A stretch of DNA of 34,222 nucleotides from Nitrospirota bacterium (lineage in GTDB: Bacteria > Nitrospirota > Leptospirillia > Leptospirillales > Leptospirillaceae). Shown piece by piece: positions 1 through 7,181 of this stretch. Where the stretch lies: positions 1 through 34,222 of the forward strand of contig JAJYYA010000008.1 of the NCBI GenBank assembly GCA_021801345.1. The letters are read 5' to 3'. Position numbers and translations under genes: made by a program. Under the pieces are notes generated by a model, which did no database searches, was not told where the DNA came from, and saw only the letters and a program-made list of their open reading frames with translations. The number at the start of each line of letters is the position of its first letter. Position 1 is the first letter of the stretch.

Positions 1-328
1 TGAAGGAGTTCGCCCCGTAGTCGTAGGCCCGGAAGTCGGAGTAGCCCGAGCTTGTCGGGTTGTACTGCCCGTAGACGTCCACGAACCCCTTCATGTGGAT
101 GTTCATGGCCGGGAGCACAAGGTCCGAGGGAGGCGCGGGGGTCGCCGCAGGAGCGGGAGCCGCCGGGGCCGCGGGAGCCGGAGCAGGCGTCTGGGTGGAA
201 GAGGCGGCCGGGGCCGTGGAATCGGCCAGGGCGGCACGAATGCCCACGGACATCTCTCCTGCGGTCAGGAGAAGGGCACCGGCCAGTATGGCCCGCCCCC
301 ATCGCATCAATTGAAGGTCTTCTCGCAT
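1..328 (-). CDS. OmpL-like outer-membrane porin, N-terminal part
   Basis: This is the first 109 codons of a gene that runs off the left edge. The ATG at 328 follows a strong AGAGGAG ribosome site. A positively charged start and hydrophobic core (AILAGALLLTAGEM) ending near AALADS look like a signal peptide. A low-complexity Ala/Pro linker of about 30 residues follows. The mature part begins with a strand-like MKGFVDVYGQYN and an FRAYDYGANSF segment. Glycine-aromatic openings with an R-x-YD-x-xANSF element are typical of the putative beta-barrel porin-2 (Bbp2, OmpL-like) family. The role would be diffusion through the outer membrane, but the substrate cannot be told from this fragment. The Ala/Pro linker could span periplasm or peptidoglycan. 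I am sure of an exported outer-membrane type protein and moderately sure of the family. Confidence 0.7.
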   Translation of the reverse strand, partial: MREDLQLMRWGRAILAGALLLTAGEMSVGIRAALADSTAPAASSTQTPAPAPAAPAAPAPAATPAPPSDLVLPAMNIHMKGFVDVYGQYNPTSSGYSDFRAYDYGANSF

Positions 329-588
329 CGGATCTCCTCTAAACAGAGAGTCATTGTGAGGATGAACGGGAACCGAAGTCCCGACCATCCGGACGTGGTA
401 ACACCCTTTATGAGCTATGAGCCATCAAAGGAATTAAGAACCCGTCAGGGCCAATGGCCTGTCGGTAAGCTGAAAAAATCTCGTCGGCGAGAAGATCCTT
501 TTGAGGAACGGCACTGTTCCGGAGGAGTGTCTTCCCCTCCCCCGAAGAGCATTTTTCGTTCGGGGGAAGAGGAGGACGCAGCTTGTTA

Positions 589-604
589 TACAAGATCCGT
601 GCCA
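589..604 (-). promoter_or_regulatory. possible sigma-54 promoter of the porin gene
   Basis: On the minus strand the bases read TGGCAC, five bases, then TTGTA. This is close to the sigma-54 consensus TGGCAC-N5-TTGCW, differing at the -12 GC. It overlaps a CTTGT/ACAAG dyad and would give a leader of about 250 nt before the porin ATG. The single mismatch is at an important base, so this is a weak call. Confidence 0.3.
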
Positions 605-676
605 AAACGCTATATTGCCTACAATCAATAATTTAACAAAAATTTCCACAAAGAGATCCCGGAGAATGCGAACAGA

Positions 677-719
677 TTTGTCCATAAGAATACAAACAAT
701 TTTGTCCTTAAACTGACAA
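677..719. promoter_or_regulatory. tandem operator-like repeats upstream of the DUF2231 gene
   Basis: Two copies of a 19-bp unit sit 24 bp apart (677-695 and 701-719). Both start with TTTGTCC, have TAA in the middle and end in ACAA, matching at 14 of 19 positions. The second unit is a TTGTC-N8-GACAA dyad. They lie about 30-70 bp before the start at 748, where a regulator would bind. The bound protein is unknown. Confidence 0.35.
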
Positions 720-747
720 TTCTTCACCCCCGTTTCCGGAGGAGCCC

Positions 748-1194
748 ATGGTCTGGTCCCACATCCACCCGGCACTGATCCACTTCACCGTGGGCCTTGC
801 CTTGCTCGCCCTTCTTCGGGATATGAAAAACCTTTCCGGCGAGGCGACACACAGGGAGCGCCCCCTTCCAGGGGAGTCATTTTTTGGCGAAATCGTCGTC
901 GCCCTTTTTCTTGTCGGGGTCGCCTCAGGATGGGTCGCACTGGCCGGGGACAGCATTCATCAAAACGGGGGAGCGGAGATCCCTCTGGGGAGTCTTCACG
1001 GGGGAATGGGACTTCTGTTGCTGGCGGGGGCCACCGGACGTGTTCTGACAAAGGAAGGGCCCGAGGGGAGCCGGACCCGGAAGATCCTCTTGGGGCTCGA
1101 TCTCGGACTTCTTATCCTTCTTCTCGGAACAGTCTTCCTCGGCGAGCGGCTTGTTTTTCTCCAGGGACTGGGAGTCTCCGGGGTTCGCCTCTAG
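748..1194 (+). CDS. DUF2231 family membrane protein
   Basis: A 148-residue polytopic protein. The opening HIHPALIHFTVGLALLAL is the signature of DUF2231 (predicted membrane protein, COG4244-like), in which conserved histidines at the membrane edge suggest metal or haem binding. I see four hydrophobic stretches, at about residues 10-25, 48-66, 82-95 and 113-132. A GGAGGAG site precedes the ATG with good spacing. Family members often sit beside cytochromes or redox genes, but here the neighbour is a convergent amino-acid enzyme. The stop codon TAG (1192-1194) overlaps the TAG of the convergent gene inside a single CTAG palindrome. The exact function is unknown for the family. Confidence 0.8.
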   Translation: MVWSHIHPALIHFTVGLALLALLRDMKNLSGEATHRERPLPGESFFGEIVVALFLVGVASGWVALAGDSIHQNGGAEIPLGSLHGGMGLLLLAGATGRVLTKEGPEGSRTRKILLGLDLGLLILLLGTVFLGERLVFLQGLGVSGVRL

Positions 1195-2375
1195 AGAGCC
1201 CGAAGCGCCTCTTCCACATCGATCTGAAGATCCGGGAGACTTTCCAGTCCGACGGAGAACCGCACCAGCCCCTCGGGAACTCCCATGCGCTCGCGCTCCT
1301 CCCGGGAATACCCCCGATGGCTCATGCGGGCAGGGTGCTCGACGAGGGAGGCGGGATCGCCCAGACTTACACCGATTCTGACGATGCGAAGCGCGTTCAT
1401 GAAACGGCCGGCCTCTTCTTTTCCTTCAAAGACCACGGAGAGCATCCCCCCCGCCCCGGACATCTGTCGTCGGGCGGTCTCGTAGCCGGGATGAGAGGAG
1501 AGCCCCGGATACCGCACCTCCCGAACATGAGGAGAGGAGGCAAAAAGGCTCGCCAGGGCGCCGGCTCTTCGTGTGTGGGCCTCCATGCGAAGGGAGAGCG
1601 TCTTGACTCCCCGAAGGATGAGCCAGGCATTCATGGGAGAGAGCGTCGCCCCAAGAAGCGGAGACTCCACCGCCGCGATCTTCCCGATGACCTCCCGGGA
1701 GCCTGCGGCCACCCCTCCCAGGAGGTCTCCGTGGCCGCCAAGATACTTCGTGGCGCTGTGGACAACGATCGTGGCGCCGAGACGAAGGGGATTCTGGAGG
1801 GCCGGAGAAGGGAAGGTATTGTCGACGGCAAGAGGGACGCCGTATTCCCGGCAAAGGGCAGAGACGGCGGCAAGATCGACAATGTCGAGACTCGGATTCG
1901 AGGGAGACTCGCAGAAGACCCCCCCCGCCCCCTCCTCAAGACGGGAGCGAAGCCCGGAAAGACCCTCCCCGTCAACCCTGAGGTCGACAAATCTCGCCGG
2001 GATCCCCAGGGGTTCGAGCATCTCCGAAATAAAATGGCGCGTTCCCGTATAGATGTGCCGCGAAAAGACGAGAGGCCGGCGACTCTTGGCAAAATGCAGC
2101 AAGATGGCGGCGATGGCCCCCATCCCGGAGGCAAAGGCCGCTCCGGACTCGCCCCCCTCGAGATGGGCCACGACCTTTTCAAGGTTTGCCACGGTGGGGT
2201 TCGAGGCCCGAGAATAAACATATCCCGTTCGCTCCCCGGAGAGAACCCTTCCGACCTCCTCGATATCCGGAAAGGTGAAGGTGGAGGTCATGTAGAGGGG
2301 CGGGGTCAGAGCCCGATAGGGATCCTCTCCCTCCCCGCCGTGGATCGCCATCGTCTCAAACCCCTCGTTCTCCAT
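1191..2375 (-). CDS. trans-sulfuration PLP enzyme (cystathionine gamma-synthase / methionine gamma-lyase type)
   Basis: A 394-residue cytoplasmic enzyme of the Cys/Met metabolism PLP family, of the usual length. Visible hallmarks are YSRASNPT near residue 54, a phosphate-binding ASGMGAI, VDNTF near 186, the Schiff-base lysine in HSATKYLGGHGD (Lys about 210), and a C-terminal SLGDPASLVEHPA segment followed by MSHRGYS. It would act on an activated homoserine or on methionine/cystathionine in sulfur amino-acid metabolism. Synthase, sulfhydrylase and gamma-lyase cannot be separated by eye. The frame is open 52 codons upstream, but the ATG at 2375 has an AGGAGGG site six bases before it and the family's usual ENEGFETMAIHGG start, so I use it. 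A sigma-70-like promoter lies at 2503-2531. Confidence 0.9.
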   Translation of the reverse strand: MENEGFETMAIHGGEGEDPYRALTPPLYMTSTFTFPDIEEVGRVLSGERTGYVYSRASNPTVANLEKVVAHLEGGESGAAFASGMGAIAAILLHFAKSRRPLVFSRHIYTGTRHFISEMLEPLGIPARFVDLRVDGEGLSGLRSRLEEGAGGVFCESPSNPSLDIVDLAAVSALCREYGVPLAVDNTFPSPALQNPLRLGATIVVHSATKYLGGHGDLLGGVAAGSREVIGKIAAVESPLLGATLSPMNAWLILRGVKTLSLRMEAHTRRAGALASLFASSPHVREVRYPGLSSHPGYETARRQMSGAGGMLSVVFEGKEEAGRFMNALRIVRIGVSLGDPASLVEHPARMSHRGYSREERERMGVPEGLVRFSVGLESLPDLQIDVEEALRAL

Positions 2376-2502
2376 ATCTCGCCCTCCTGCCCGTAGGCCA
2401 ATTCGATCCCCAGTCCGTCCTTCTTCCCGCCGAAAACCCCTCAGCACTTGCCGGGGAGACTCCTTCACGTTGGGTCTGCGGGCCCCTGTCAAACCTCCCA
2501 GG

Positions 2503-2531
2503 ATTATGCTATGATTGTGGGTGCATTGCAA
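2503..2531 (-). promoter_or_regulatory. sigma-70-like promoter of the trans-sulfuration gene
   Basis: Minus strand TTGCAA, exactly 17 bp, then CATAAT (5 of 6 matches at -10, 4 of 6 at -35). It predicts a transcript start near 2496 and a leader of about 120 nt. I could not fit the leader to a SAM riboswitch. Confidence 0.45.
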
Positions 2532-2695
2532 AAATAAAGAACAGAAGGACCTTTTACGAGATCTTTTGCCATCCGGGCTTCATTTTCGGACAGTCATGGT
2601 CGGGAGAGACGGAAACGATTGCCAAAAGGCATTCTCGACGGATTCGCGCATCGGCGCTCCCTGATGGGGACACACTCCATTTTTGAGAGGAACCT

Positions 2696-3667
2696 ATGAA
2701 AAAAATTGTCCCGTCGCATCCCCGCGGAGCCTCCATCCAGCAGGAACTTCTGAGGGCGCTCCGATACCGACGCCCCCTCTCGATCCTCTCCGTCTCGGCC
2801 GAGTTCTCCGGGGCTCCTTCGCTCATGTCCGGTTTGTCCCGGGCGGAGACCCTCCTTCGGGGACATCTTCGGAACACCGATACGGTCGAGGCCGATACGG
2901 AGAACCACTCCTTTATCCTTCTCCCCGAGACGATGCTCGACGGGGCTCTCGTAATGGCTCAACGCCTCGTCAAGGACCTCCTGCGCCCCGAGGGGATGGT
3001 CAAGAGCCTCTCCATAGGGATCAGCGGCATCGACGACGGCATCTACCGGGCCGACGACCTCGTCAACACCGCCATCCTTTCGGACGAGGCCGCACAGATT
3101 TTAGGCCATCCGATTTTTTCCATCAGGAACTTTCTCGACAAGAGCCTCTCTCTTTCGACCGTGATAGCCATCATCCTGAACCTTCCCGGAGACTCCCTCT
3201 CCCAGATCTCCTCCTTTCTCGAACGCACGCGCCACGAGCCCGAGGGGATCCGGAAGTCGGCCGCCGCAATGGCCGTCAAAATCGCCAAGAAACTCAAGAT
3301 CGAAGAGGACGACCAAGAGCTCATCACCTTCTGGATTCTCCTCCACGATCTTCCGCGGAACACCTCGGCCCAAGACTCCACCGAAGACCTCCCCCGCCTT
3401 TCGCGGCGCAAAAAAGTCTCCCACGGGAAGCTTCTCGAAATGCTTTCCCCCCCCGAACCTCCTTTGGGAACCCGGGAAAAGGCTCTTTTGGCTGCGGTTC
3501 GCATGCTTCTCGACGAGGTGGTGATCTACAACAACCCCACACAGGAGCTCTTTGGAGACCTTCTCCGAAAGGTCTCCGCCGAGTGCGAGCACCAGGGGTT
3601 GAACCGCCAGGTCGTCGCACTCCTCCGAAAAACCTCTCCCTCGGACTGGCTCCCCTTCTCCTCCTGA
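2696..3667 (+). CDS. degenerate GGDEF plus degenerate HD domain protein
   Basis: A 323-residue soluble protein with an AGAGGAA site before the ATG. Residues about 17-150 follow the plan of a GGDEF diguanylate cyclase: RRPLSILSVSAEF strand, a helix, LRNTDTVEADTENHSFILLPET where an active enzyme has R-D-x-xARYGGDEF-x-x-LLPET, AMAQRL-type helix, then SLSIGISG. The GGDEF catalytic residues are absent. Residues about 155-320 resemble an HD or HDOD/HD-GYP helical domain: KSAAAMAVKIAKKLKIEE followed by LLHDLPRN, where HD is kept but the following G-K/GYP elements are not. So it is probably a signalling or scaffold protein rather than a cyclic-di-GMP enzyme. The gene stands alone between two convergent units. 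The domain calls are inferred from pattern only. Confidence 0.6.
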   Translation: MKKIVPSHPRGASIQQELLRALRYRRPLSILSVSAEFSGAPSLMSGLSRAETLLRGHLRNTDTVEADTENHSFILLPETMLDGALVMAQRLVKDLLRPEGMVKSLSIGISGIDDGIYRADDLVNTAILSDEAAQILGHPIFSIRNFLDKSLSLSTVIAIILNLPGDSLSQISSFLERTRHEPEGIRKSAAAMAVKIAKKLKIEEDDQELITFWILLHDLPRNTSAQDSTEDLPRLSRRKKVSHGKLLEMLSPPEPPLGTREKALLAAVRMLLDEVVIYNNPTQELFGDLLRKVSAECEHQGLNRQVVALLRKTSPSDWLPFSS

Positions 3668-3695
3668 CAGGCTCCGTCGCCACCGGGGACCGGCG

Positions 3696-4607
3696 CTAGA
3701 CCGACCGGACCCTGGGGTCGACCGCCTCGGAAAGAAGATCCCCCACCAGAATCGCCACCGTCAAAAATACCGTATAGACAAGCGTCGTTCCCATGATCAG
3801 TGGATAGTCCCTGTTCATGACCGACAGGACGAAGACCCGCCCCATCCCCGGGATAGCGAAGACCGTCTCGACAACAAACGATCCCGTCAGGAAGGCGGCC
3901 GCCAGAGGGCCGAGAAGCGACAGGACCGCATTGAGCGAGGGCAGTACCAGATGAAAGAGGATTCTGCGGACAGATCCGACCCCTTTGGCCAACGCCGTCC
4001 GGTAGAAGGGACTCTCGATCGTCTCCTCCATCGAGGCGGCAAAGACCCGGGCCAGATAGCCCGCAGGAGCGACCGCCAGAGCAAGAACAGGAAGAACGGC
4101 CGAGCGCCAACCCTCCCAAAGCGCCACGGGAAAGACTCCGCCGTGGAGCGCCAGGAGATCGATCAGCACCGCCGCCAGCAAAAACGACGGAAGACCGACA
4201 AGAACGGTCGTCGCCTGACGAAGGATCCTGGAAAGAAGGGGCGGACCCGCCCCGATCAGAATTCCTCCCAGAAGCCCCAGAAAAAGAGAGAGGCAGAGCG
4301 CGGCAAAGCCCAAAGAGAGAGAGACGGGAAGCGTCTGGGAGAGGATCTCGGAAACAGGGATCCCTGTCGCCTTGTAAGAGACGCCCAAGTCTCCTTCGAG
4401 AGTCTGGCGGAGTGTCAGCAGATACTGGACAGGCAGAGGCCGGTCGAGATGGTAGACCGACATCAGGTGCGCCATCACCTCGGGAGGCAGGTGGCGTCCT
4501 TCGGAGAAGGGGTTGCCGGGCGCAAAGCGCGTCAGGAGAAATGTGAGGGTAAAGACCGCCCACAAAAGGAGGACCGAGGAGAAAAGACGGGAGAGGATGC
4601 GCCTCAC
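3696..4607 (-). CDS. ABC transporter permease, OppB/DppB type
   Basis: A 303-residue inner-membrane permease of the peptide/nickel importer family. The N-terminal helix RLFSSVLLLWAVFTLTFLL is followed by the periplasmic FAPGNPF and the GDLGVS motif typical of OppB/DppB/NikB. The cytoplasmic EAA-type coupling loop is TALAKGVGSVRRILFHLVLP, followed by FVVETVFAIPGMGR. It starts at GTG 4607, which forms a GTGA overlap with the stop of the OppC-type gene. It would form the membrane channel with OppC. No ATPase or substrate-binding gene is visible next to it: the next gene downstream is convergent and starts a different unit. The partner order is C then B, the reverse of the usual order. Confidence 0.9.
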   Translation of the reverse strand: MRRILSRLFSSVLLLWAVFTLTFLLTRFAPGNPFSEGRHLPPEVMAHLMSVYHLDRPLPVQYLLTLRQTLEGDLGVSYKATGIPVSEILSQTLPVSLSLGFAALCLSLFLGLLGGILIGAGPPLLSRILRQATTVLVGLPSFLLAAVLIDLLALHGGVFPVALWEGWRSAVLPVLALAVAPAGYLARVFAASMEETIESPFYRTALAKGVGSVRRILFHLVLPSLNAVLSLLGPLAAAFLTGSFVVETVFAIPGMGRVFVLSVMNRDYPLIMGTTLVYTVFLTVAILVGDLLSEAVDPRVRSV

Positions 4608-5434
4608 CGCCCCACCCCCAGGCGACGGCCGAGGCGGTCGGCCAGGATCTGGAAGCTCACAAGGGAGAGGACGATGAAGGCCGCCGGCCAGATCAGCATA
4701 AAGGCCGATACGGGAAGAGCCTTCCACCCTTCGTTGACGAGAACGCCCCAGCTGGCCTGCGGAGGGGCAAGCCCCAGCCCCAGAAAGGAAAGGGTCGACT
4801 CTCCAAGGATCCCCCCGGGGATCCGGAAGAGAACCATGACCAGTACAACCGGCATGACATTGGGAAGAAAATGCCGGAAGACCAGGCGAAGGGGGGAGAC
4901 GCCGGAAGATCGGGCCGCATCCATAAAGACCGCCTCCCGCAGGCGAAGGGTCTCGGCGCGAAGGACCCGGGCCACCCCCATCCACCCCCCGATCGAGAGG
5001 GCCACGACGACGGCCAGAAGACCATGGCCCAGGACAAGCATCAGGAGGGTCGCGATCAGGATCTCCGGGAGCGCGTACCAGATCTCGAGTGTCCGCATCA
5101 TCACCGGATCCCACGGGCGCCCGAGAAATCCCGAGAGGATCCCCCAGATCCCTCCGATCACGGTCGACAGGATCCCCACGCTGACGCCGACCGTAAGGGA
5201 GACCAGGCTCCCGGAGACGAGTCTCGACCAGAGGTCTCGGCCAAGAAAATCGCATCCGAGGAGATGTCCCGAGGTCAACGGAGGCGCCAGAACCAGCCGG
5301 GCATGCTGCGTGAGAGGATCGATCCCCGTGAAGCTCTCCGGAAGAAGGGCCAGAAGAACAAGAGCCAGGAGGAGAAGAAAGGGAACGACCCCGCCCCGGA
5401 AAGAGCTCCTTCGTACCCGACCGCCCTGACTCAC
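4604..5434 (-). CDS. ABC transporter permease, OppC/DppC type
   Basis: A 276-residue inner-membrane permease. LLGCDFLGRDLWSRLVSG corresponds to the hallmark H-x-LGTDxLGRDxxSR of OppC/DppC/NikC. The EAA loop is DAARSSGVSPLRLVFRHFLP, and GESTLSFLGLGLAPPQASWG near the C-terminus is also diagnostic. Five or six membrane segments are visible. The start is GTG 5434 with GAGGAG six bases upstream, 10 nt after the stop of the DsrH-like gene. That makes it part of the same transcript as the DsrE/F/H genes. The substrate (dipeptide, oligopeptide, nickel) cannot be told from the permease alone. Confidence 0.92.
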   Translation of the reverse strand: MSQGGRVRRSSFRGGVVPFLLLLALVLLALLPESFTGIDPLTQHARLVLAPPLTSGHLLGCDFLGRDLWSRLVSGSLVSLTVGVSVGILSTVIGGIWGILSGFLGRPWDPVMMRTLEIWYALPEILIATLLMLVLGHGLLAVVVALSIGGWMGVARVLRAETLRLREAVFMDAARSSGVSPLRLVFRHFLPNVMPVVLVMVLFRIPGGILGESTLSFLGLGLAPPQASWGVLVNEGWKALPVSAFMLIWPAAFIVLSLVSFQILADRLGRRLGVGR

Positions 5435-5444
5435 CGTCTTCTCC

Positions 5445-5705
5445 TCAAAAGGTCAGAACCTTCCCGGCTGACAATAACCGCCGGACACACTCGGAATCGG
5501 TGAGACACTGGGAAAAGGGAGAGCGCCCCCGACCGGTGACATCGGTCATCAGGTAAAAAAAATGGGACTCGCCATTCCAGGGAGTATTGACCCCCTCCCC
5601 ATAGAAAATGACGGCGGTTTTGGGCAGGGCCGTAAGAGGAGCGAGGATATCGGGCATGGGGAAGCTTCCCACAAGGAGGATCGTTTCGAAGGAGTCGGCC
5701 GTCAT
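5445..5705 (-). CDS. DsrH/TusB-like small protein
   Basis: An 86-residue protein and the third member of a DsrE/DsrF/DsrH-like trio. It has the DsrH/TusB pattern: a first strand ETILLVGS, a strand AVIFYGEGV, then FYLMTDVTGRG matching the family's VYxLxxDxxARG, and a C-terminal GKVLTF matching the usual KVLTW/VVSW end. In DsrEFH and TusBCD these subunits form a hexamer that takes part in cytoplasmic sulfur transfer. The N-terminal cysteine that is functional in some DsrH proteins is absent. Its two cysteines (67 and 73) are late in the chain. The ATG overlaps the stop of the DsrF-like gene in ATGA. Confidence 0.6.
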   Translation of the reverse strand: MTADSFETILLVGSFPMPDILAPLTALPKTAVIFYGEGVNTPWNGESHFFYLMTDVTGRGRSPFSQCLTDSECVRRLLSAGKVLTF

Positions 5706-6073
5706 TCGATCCTCCGGAGAAAGGGAAGGACGATCTCGGCCTCAAAGAGAAGGCGGGGAAGGTCCTCGTTGGAGACAGGAGAGACGAAGTCGGGAAAAGG
5801 ACGATCGAAGAAGAGCGTGTCGAGAGCGCCGGTCTCGGCAAGAACCGTCACGCCCAGTTCTCGAAGAAGGGGAACGACCTCGGTCAGTTCCCCGGGAAGT
5901 CCCAGAAGCCGGGGAGCGGACGGCAGGAGGATCCTCACCCCCTCCCCCAGAAGGAGCAGGGTCACCGGCCGATGGGAAACGGAAAATCCCAATGCCATGC
6001 GGAGCCCCTCGAAGAAGCGGAGATGGGCTGTGGGGGAGGCCGAAAAAAGAAAGAGGACGTGTTTCGGAGTCAC
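5702..6073 (-). CDS. DsrF/TusC-like protein (DsrE superfamily)
   Basis: A 123-residue protein with a Rossmann-like DsrE fold pattern: HVLFLFSASPTAHLRFFEGLRMALGF (first strand plus helix), VTLLLLGEGVRILL, a helix LTEVVPLLRELGVTVLAETGALD, and a final LLFEAEIVLPFLR. Length and layout match DsrF/TusC, which has no catalytic cysteine in most members, and none is seen here. It starts 11 nt after the DsrE-like stop and overlaps the DsrH-like start by 4 nt, so the trio is one translation-coupled unit. Its likely role is a structural subunit of a sulfur-relay complex. Sulfide oxidation versus tRNA thiolation cannot be decided here. Confidence 0.65.
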   Translation of the reverse strand: MTPKHVLFLFSASPTAHLRFFEGLRMALGFSVSHRPVTLLLLGEGVRILLPSAPRLLGLPGELTEVVPLLRELGVTVLAETGALDTLFFDRPFPDFVSPVSNEDLPRLLFEAEIVLPFLRRIE

Positions 6074-6084
6074 CTTTGATGCCC

Positions 6085-6441
6085 CTAGTTCACAAAGGGA
6101 AGAAAAAGATCGGCGGTCCCGGCCAGATGCCCGAGCTGGACCTGGGTTTCAAAGCGAGCTCCCGAAGGAAGATCTCCGGGGCCGATCCCCCGGATCTCCG
6201 CCGTAGACTGGCAGACGGCGATCTCCGCCCCCCGAAGAAGAAGGGGAGACAAAAGCGAGGACTCCTCAGTGCGGCCGTGGGGAGGAACAAGACCCAAAAC
6301 GGCATCGTCCATCAGAAAGAGTGTTACCCGGGCACCCGCGGCAAGGAGCTCCTCCGCCAGGCGCAGGACGGTCGCATAAGGGGTCCACTCGGGACTCCGG
6401 AGAAGAAGGATCAGGACGCGGCGCGGGGGGGCGTCGGTCAT
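6085..6441 (-). CDS. DsrE/TusD-like sulfur-relay protein
   Basis: A 118-residue DsrE-family protein. RVLILLLRSPEWTPYATVLRLAEEL is the opening strand-helix, followed by VTLFLMDDAV. AEIAVCQSTAEIRGI holds the conserved cysteine (Cys77) at the same place as the persulfide-carrying Cys78 of DsrE/TusD. That keeps a chemically competent subunit in the trio. In known systems this cysteine receives sulfur from TusA- or rhodanese-type donors, but no such donor is in this window. The ATG overlaps the preceding stop as ATGA. The conserved cysteine makes this the most secure call of the three. Confidence 0.75.
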   Translation of the reverse strand: MTDAPPRRVLILLLRSPEWTPYATVLRLAEELLAAGARVTLFLMDDAVLGLVPPHGRTEESSLLSPLLLRGAEIAVCQSTAEIRGIGPGDLPSGARFETQVQLGHLAGTADLFLPFVN

Positions 6442-7109
6442 GTCCCCTGTCGCATGGGAGCGATCGGTTCTCCCCGTTCGCCACCCCGGAGGGCGGTCTG
6501 TGAGAGCCCCTCAAAACACCGGGCCAGAGTCCCGATTTTGCCCAAAGTCTCCATCATCGCATCGGGCAGGGTCTCGAAGACGCCGTCAAACTGCTTGCTG
6601 AGAATCAGGGATCCCTCCCAAAGAAGGATCTGATTGTAGGGTGCGAACTCCGAAAGCAGCCGCACAAGCTCCGTCGAAGAAAGAATGTCCCGGGCCCGGG
6701 AGAGTTCCTTGGAGCGGGCATCGAAACGGATTCCGGGGGCAGGAACAGGAGGCCCCACCTCCTCTTCGAGACGGGCCAAATTTTCCGGCTTGGGATCCCT
6801 GAAGCCCTCTTTTTGAAGAAGAAGCAGGCAGTCGGAAGAGGAGACGCCCATCTCGACCACAAGGTTCAGGACGCTCACGGTATGATTTTCGGAGGTATGG
6901 AAAAAGATCTTGAGGGGACGCCCCTCATAGGTGCCCGAGAGAAAGGGATAGGCCCAGATGGCCGAACGTCCGGCGCTCCCCGAAAGTCGGGCGGCGATCT
7001 CTCCGAATGCGGCATAGATCTTCTGCCGGTTGAGAAATCCATGCATGAAAAAAGCGAGGCCGACAACGCCGATGATGCCAAAGAATGTCAGGGGGATATA
7101 ACTGATCAT
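6438..7109 (-). CDS. membrane-anchored protein of unknown function
   Basis: A 223-residue protein with one N-terminal membrane segment (residues 3-22, YIPLTFFGIIGVVGLAFFMHGF) followed by a soluble, probably cytoplasmic domain. The domain contains two strand-rich parts (AIWAYPFLSGTYEGRPLKIFFHT and VSVLNLVVEMGV) and a helical part (ELVRLLSEFAPYNQILLWEGSLILSKQF). I do not recognise the family. It overlaps the DsrE-like start by 4 nt, so it is translated with the sulfur-relay trio. A GAGG site lies seven bases before the ATG at 7109. A role as an anchor or accessory of that complex is only an inference from linkage. Confidence 0.6.
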   Translation of the reverse strand: MISYIPLTFFGIIGVVGLAFFMHGFLNRQKIYAAFGEIAARLSGSAGRSAIWAYPFLSGTYEGRPLKIFFHTSENHTVSVLNLVVEMGVSSSDCLLLLQKEGFRDPKPENLARLEEEVGPPVPAPGIRFDARSKELSRARDILSSTELVRLLSEFAPYNQILLWEGSLILSKQFDGVFETLPDAMMETLGKIGTLARCFEGLSQTALRGGERGEPIAPMRQGT

Positions 7110-7130
7110 GAAAAAGCCTCGAGATCCGTC

Positions 7131-7158
7131 CGGGGAGGAGACACAAGTCTCCTCCCCG
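7131..7158. terminator. perfect 12-bp hairpin between the YCF48 gene and the next gene
   Basis: CGGGGAGGAGAC pairs perfectly with GTCTCCTCCCCG around an ACAA loop. It starts about 20 nt after the stop of the YCF48-like gene on the minus strand. A T5 run follows only 15 nt later (7111-7115), so it is not a textbook rho-independent terminator. It may instead be an attenuator or an mRNA-stabilising stem separating expression of the propeller from the downstream genes. Confidence 0.5.
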
Positions 7159-7181
7159 CCGGAGATGATGGGGAAAGTACG

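Larger units (their letters stand above)
329..747. other. AT-rich intergenic regulatory gap
   Basis: No gene is supported in this 419-bp gap between divergent genes. It is clearly richer in A and T than its surroundings. It contains a 9-bp stem hairpin (538-546 with 559-567, 12-nt loop) that would lie in the 5' leader of the porin mRNA. It also contains a dyad CTTGT-TAT-ACAAG at 582-594 and several ACAA/TTGT half-sites between 650 and 720. It probably carries the promoters for both flanking genes. Confidence 0.6.

Noticed and set aside
930-2396. A 488-codon open frame on the plus strand
   Set aside because: It lies antisense to the trans-sulfuration gene, is rich in Arg, Gly and Pro with no domain, and is a by-product of GC-rich third positions.
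2376-2496. Leader of the trans-sulfuration gene as a SAM or other methionine riboswitch
   Set aside because: I could not find the conserved cores or pairing of the SAM riboswitch classes in these 120 bases.
3951-5429. A 492-codon plus-strand frame across the permease genes
   Set aside because: It is antisense to two clear OppB/OppC permeases, its Arg/Lys-rich product has no fold, and it has no ribosome site.
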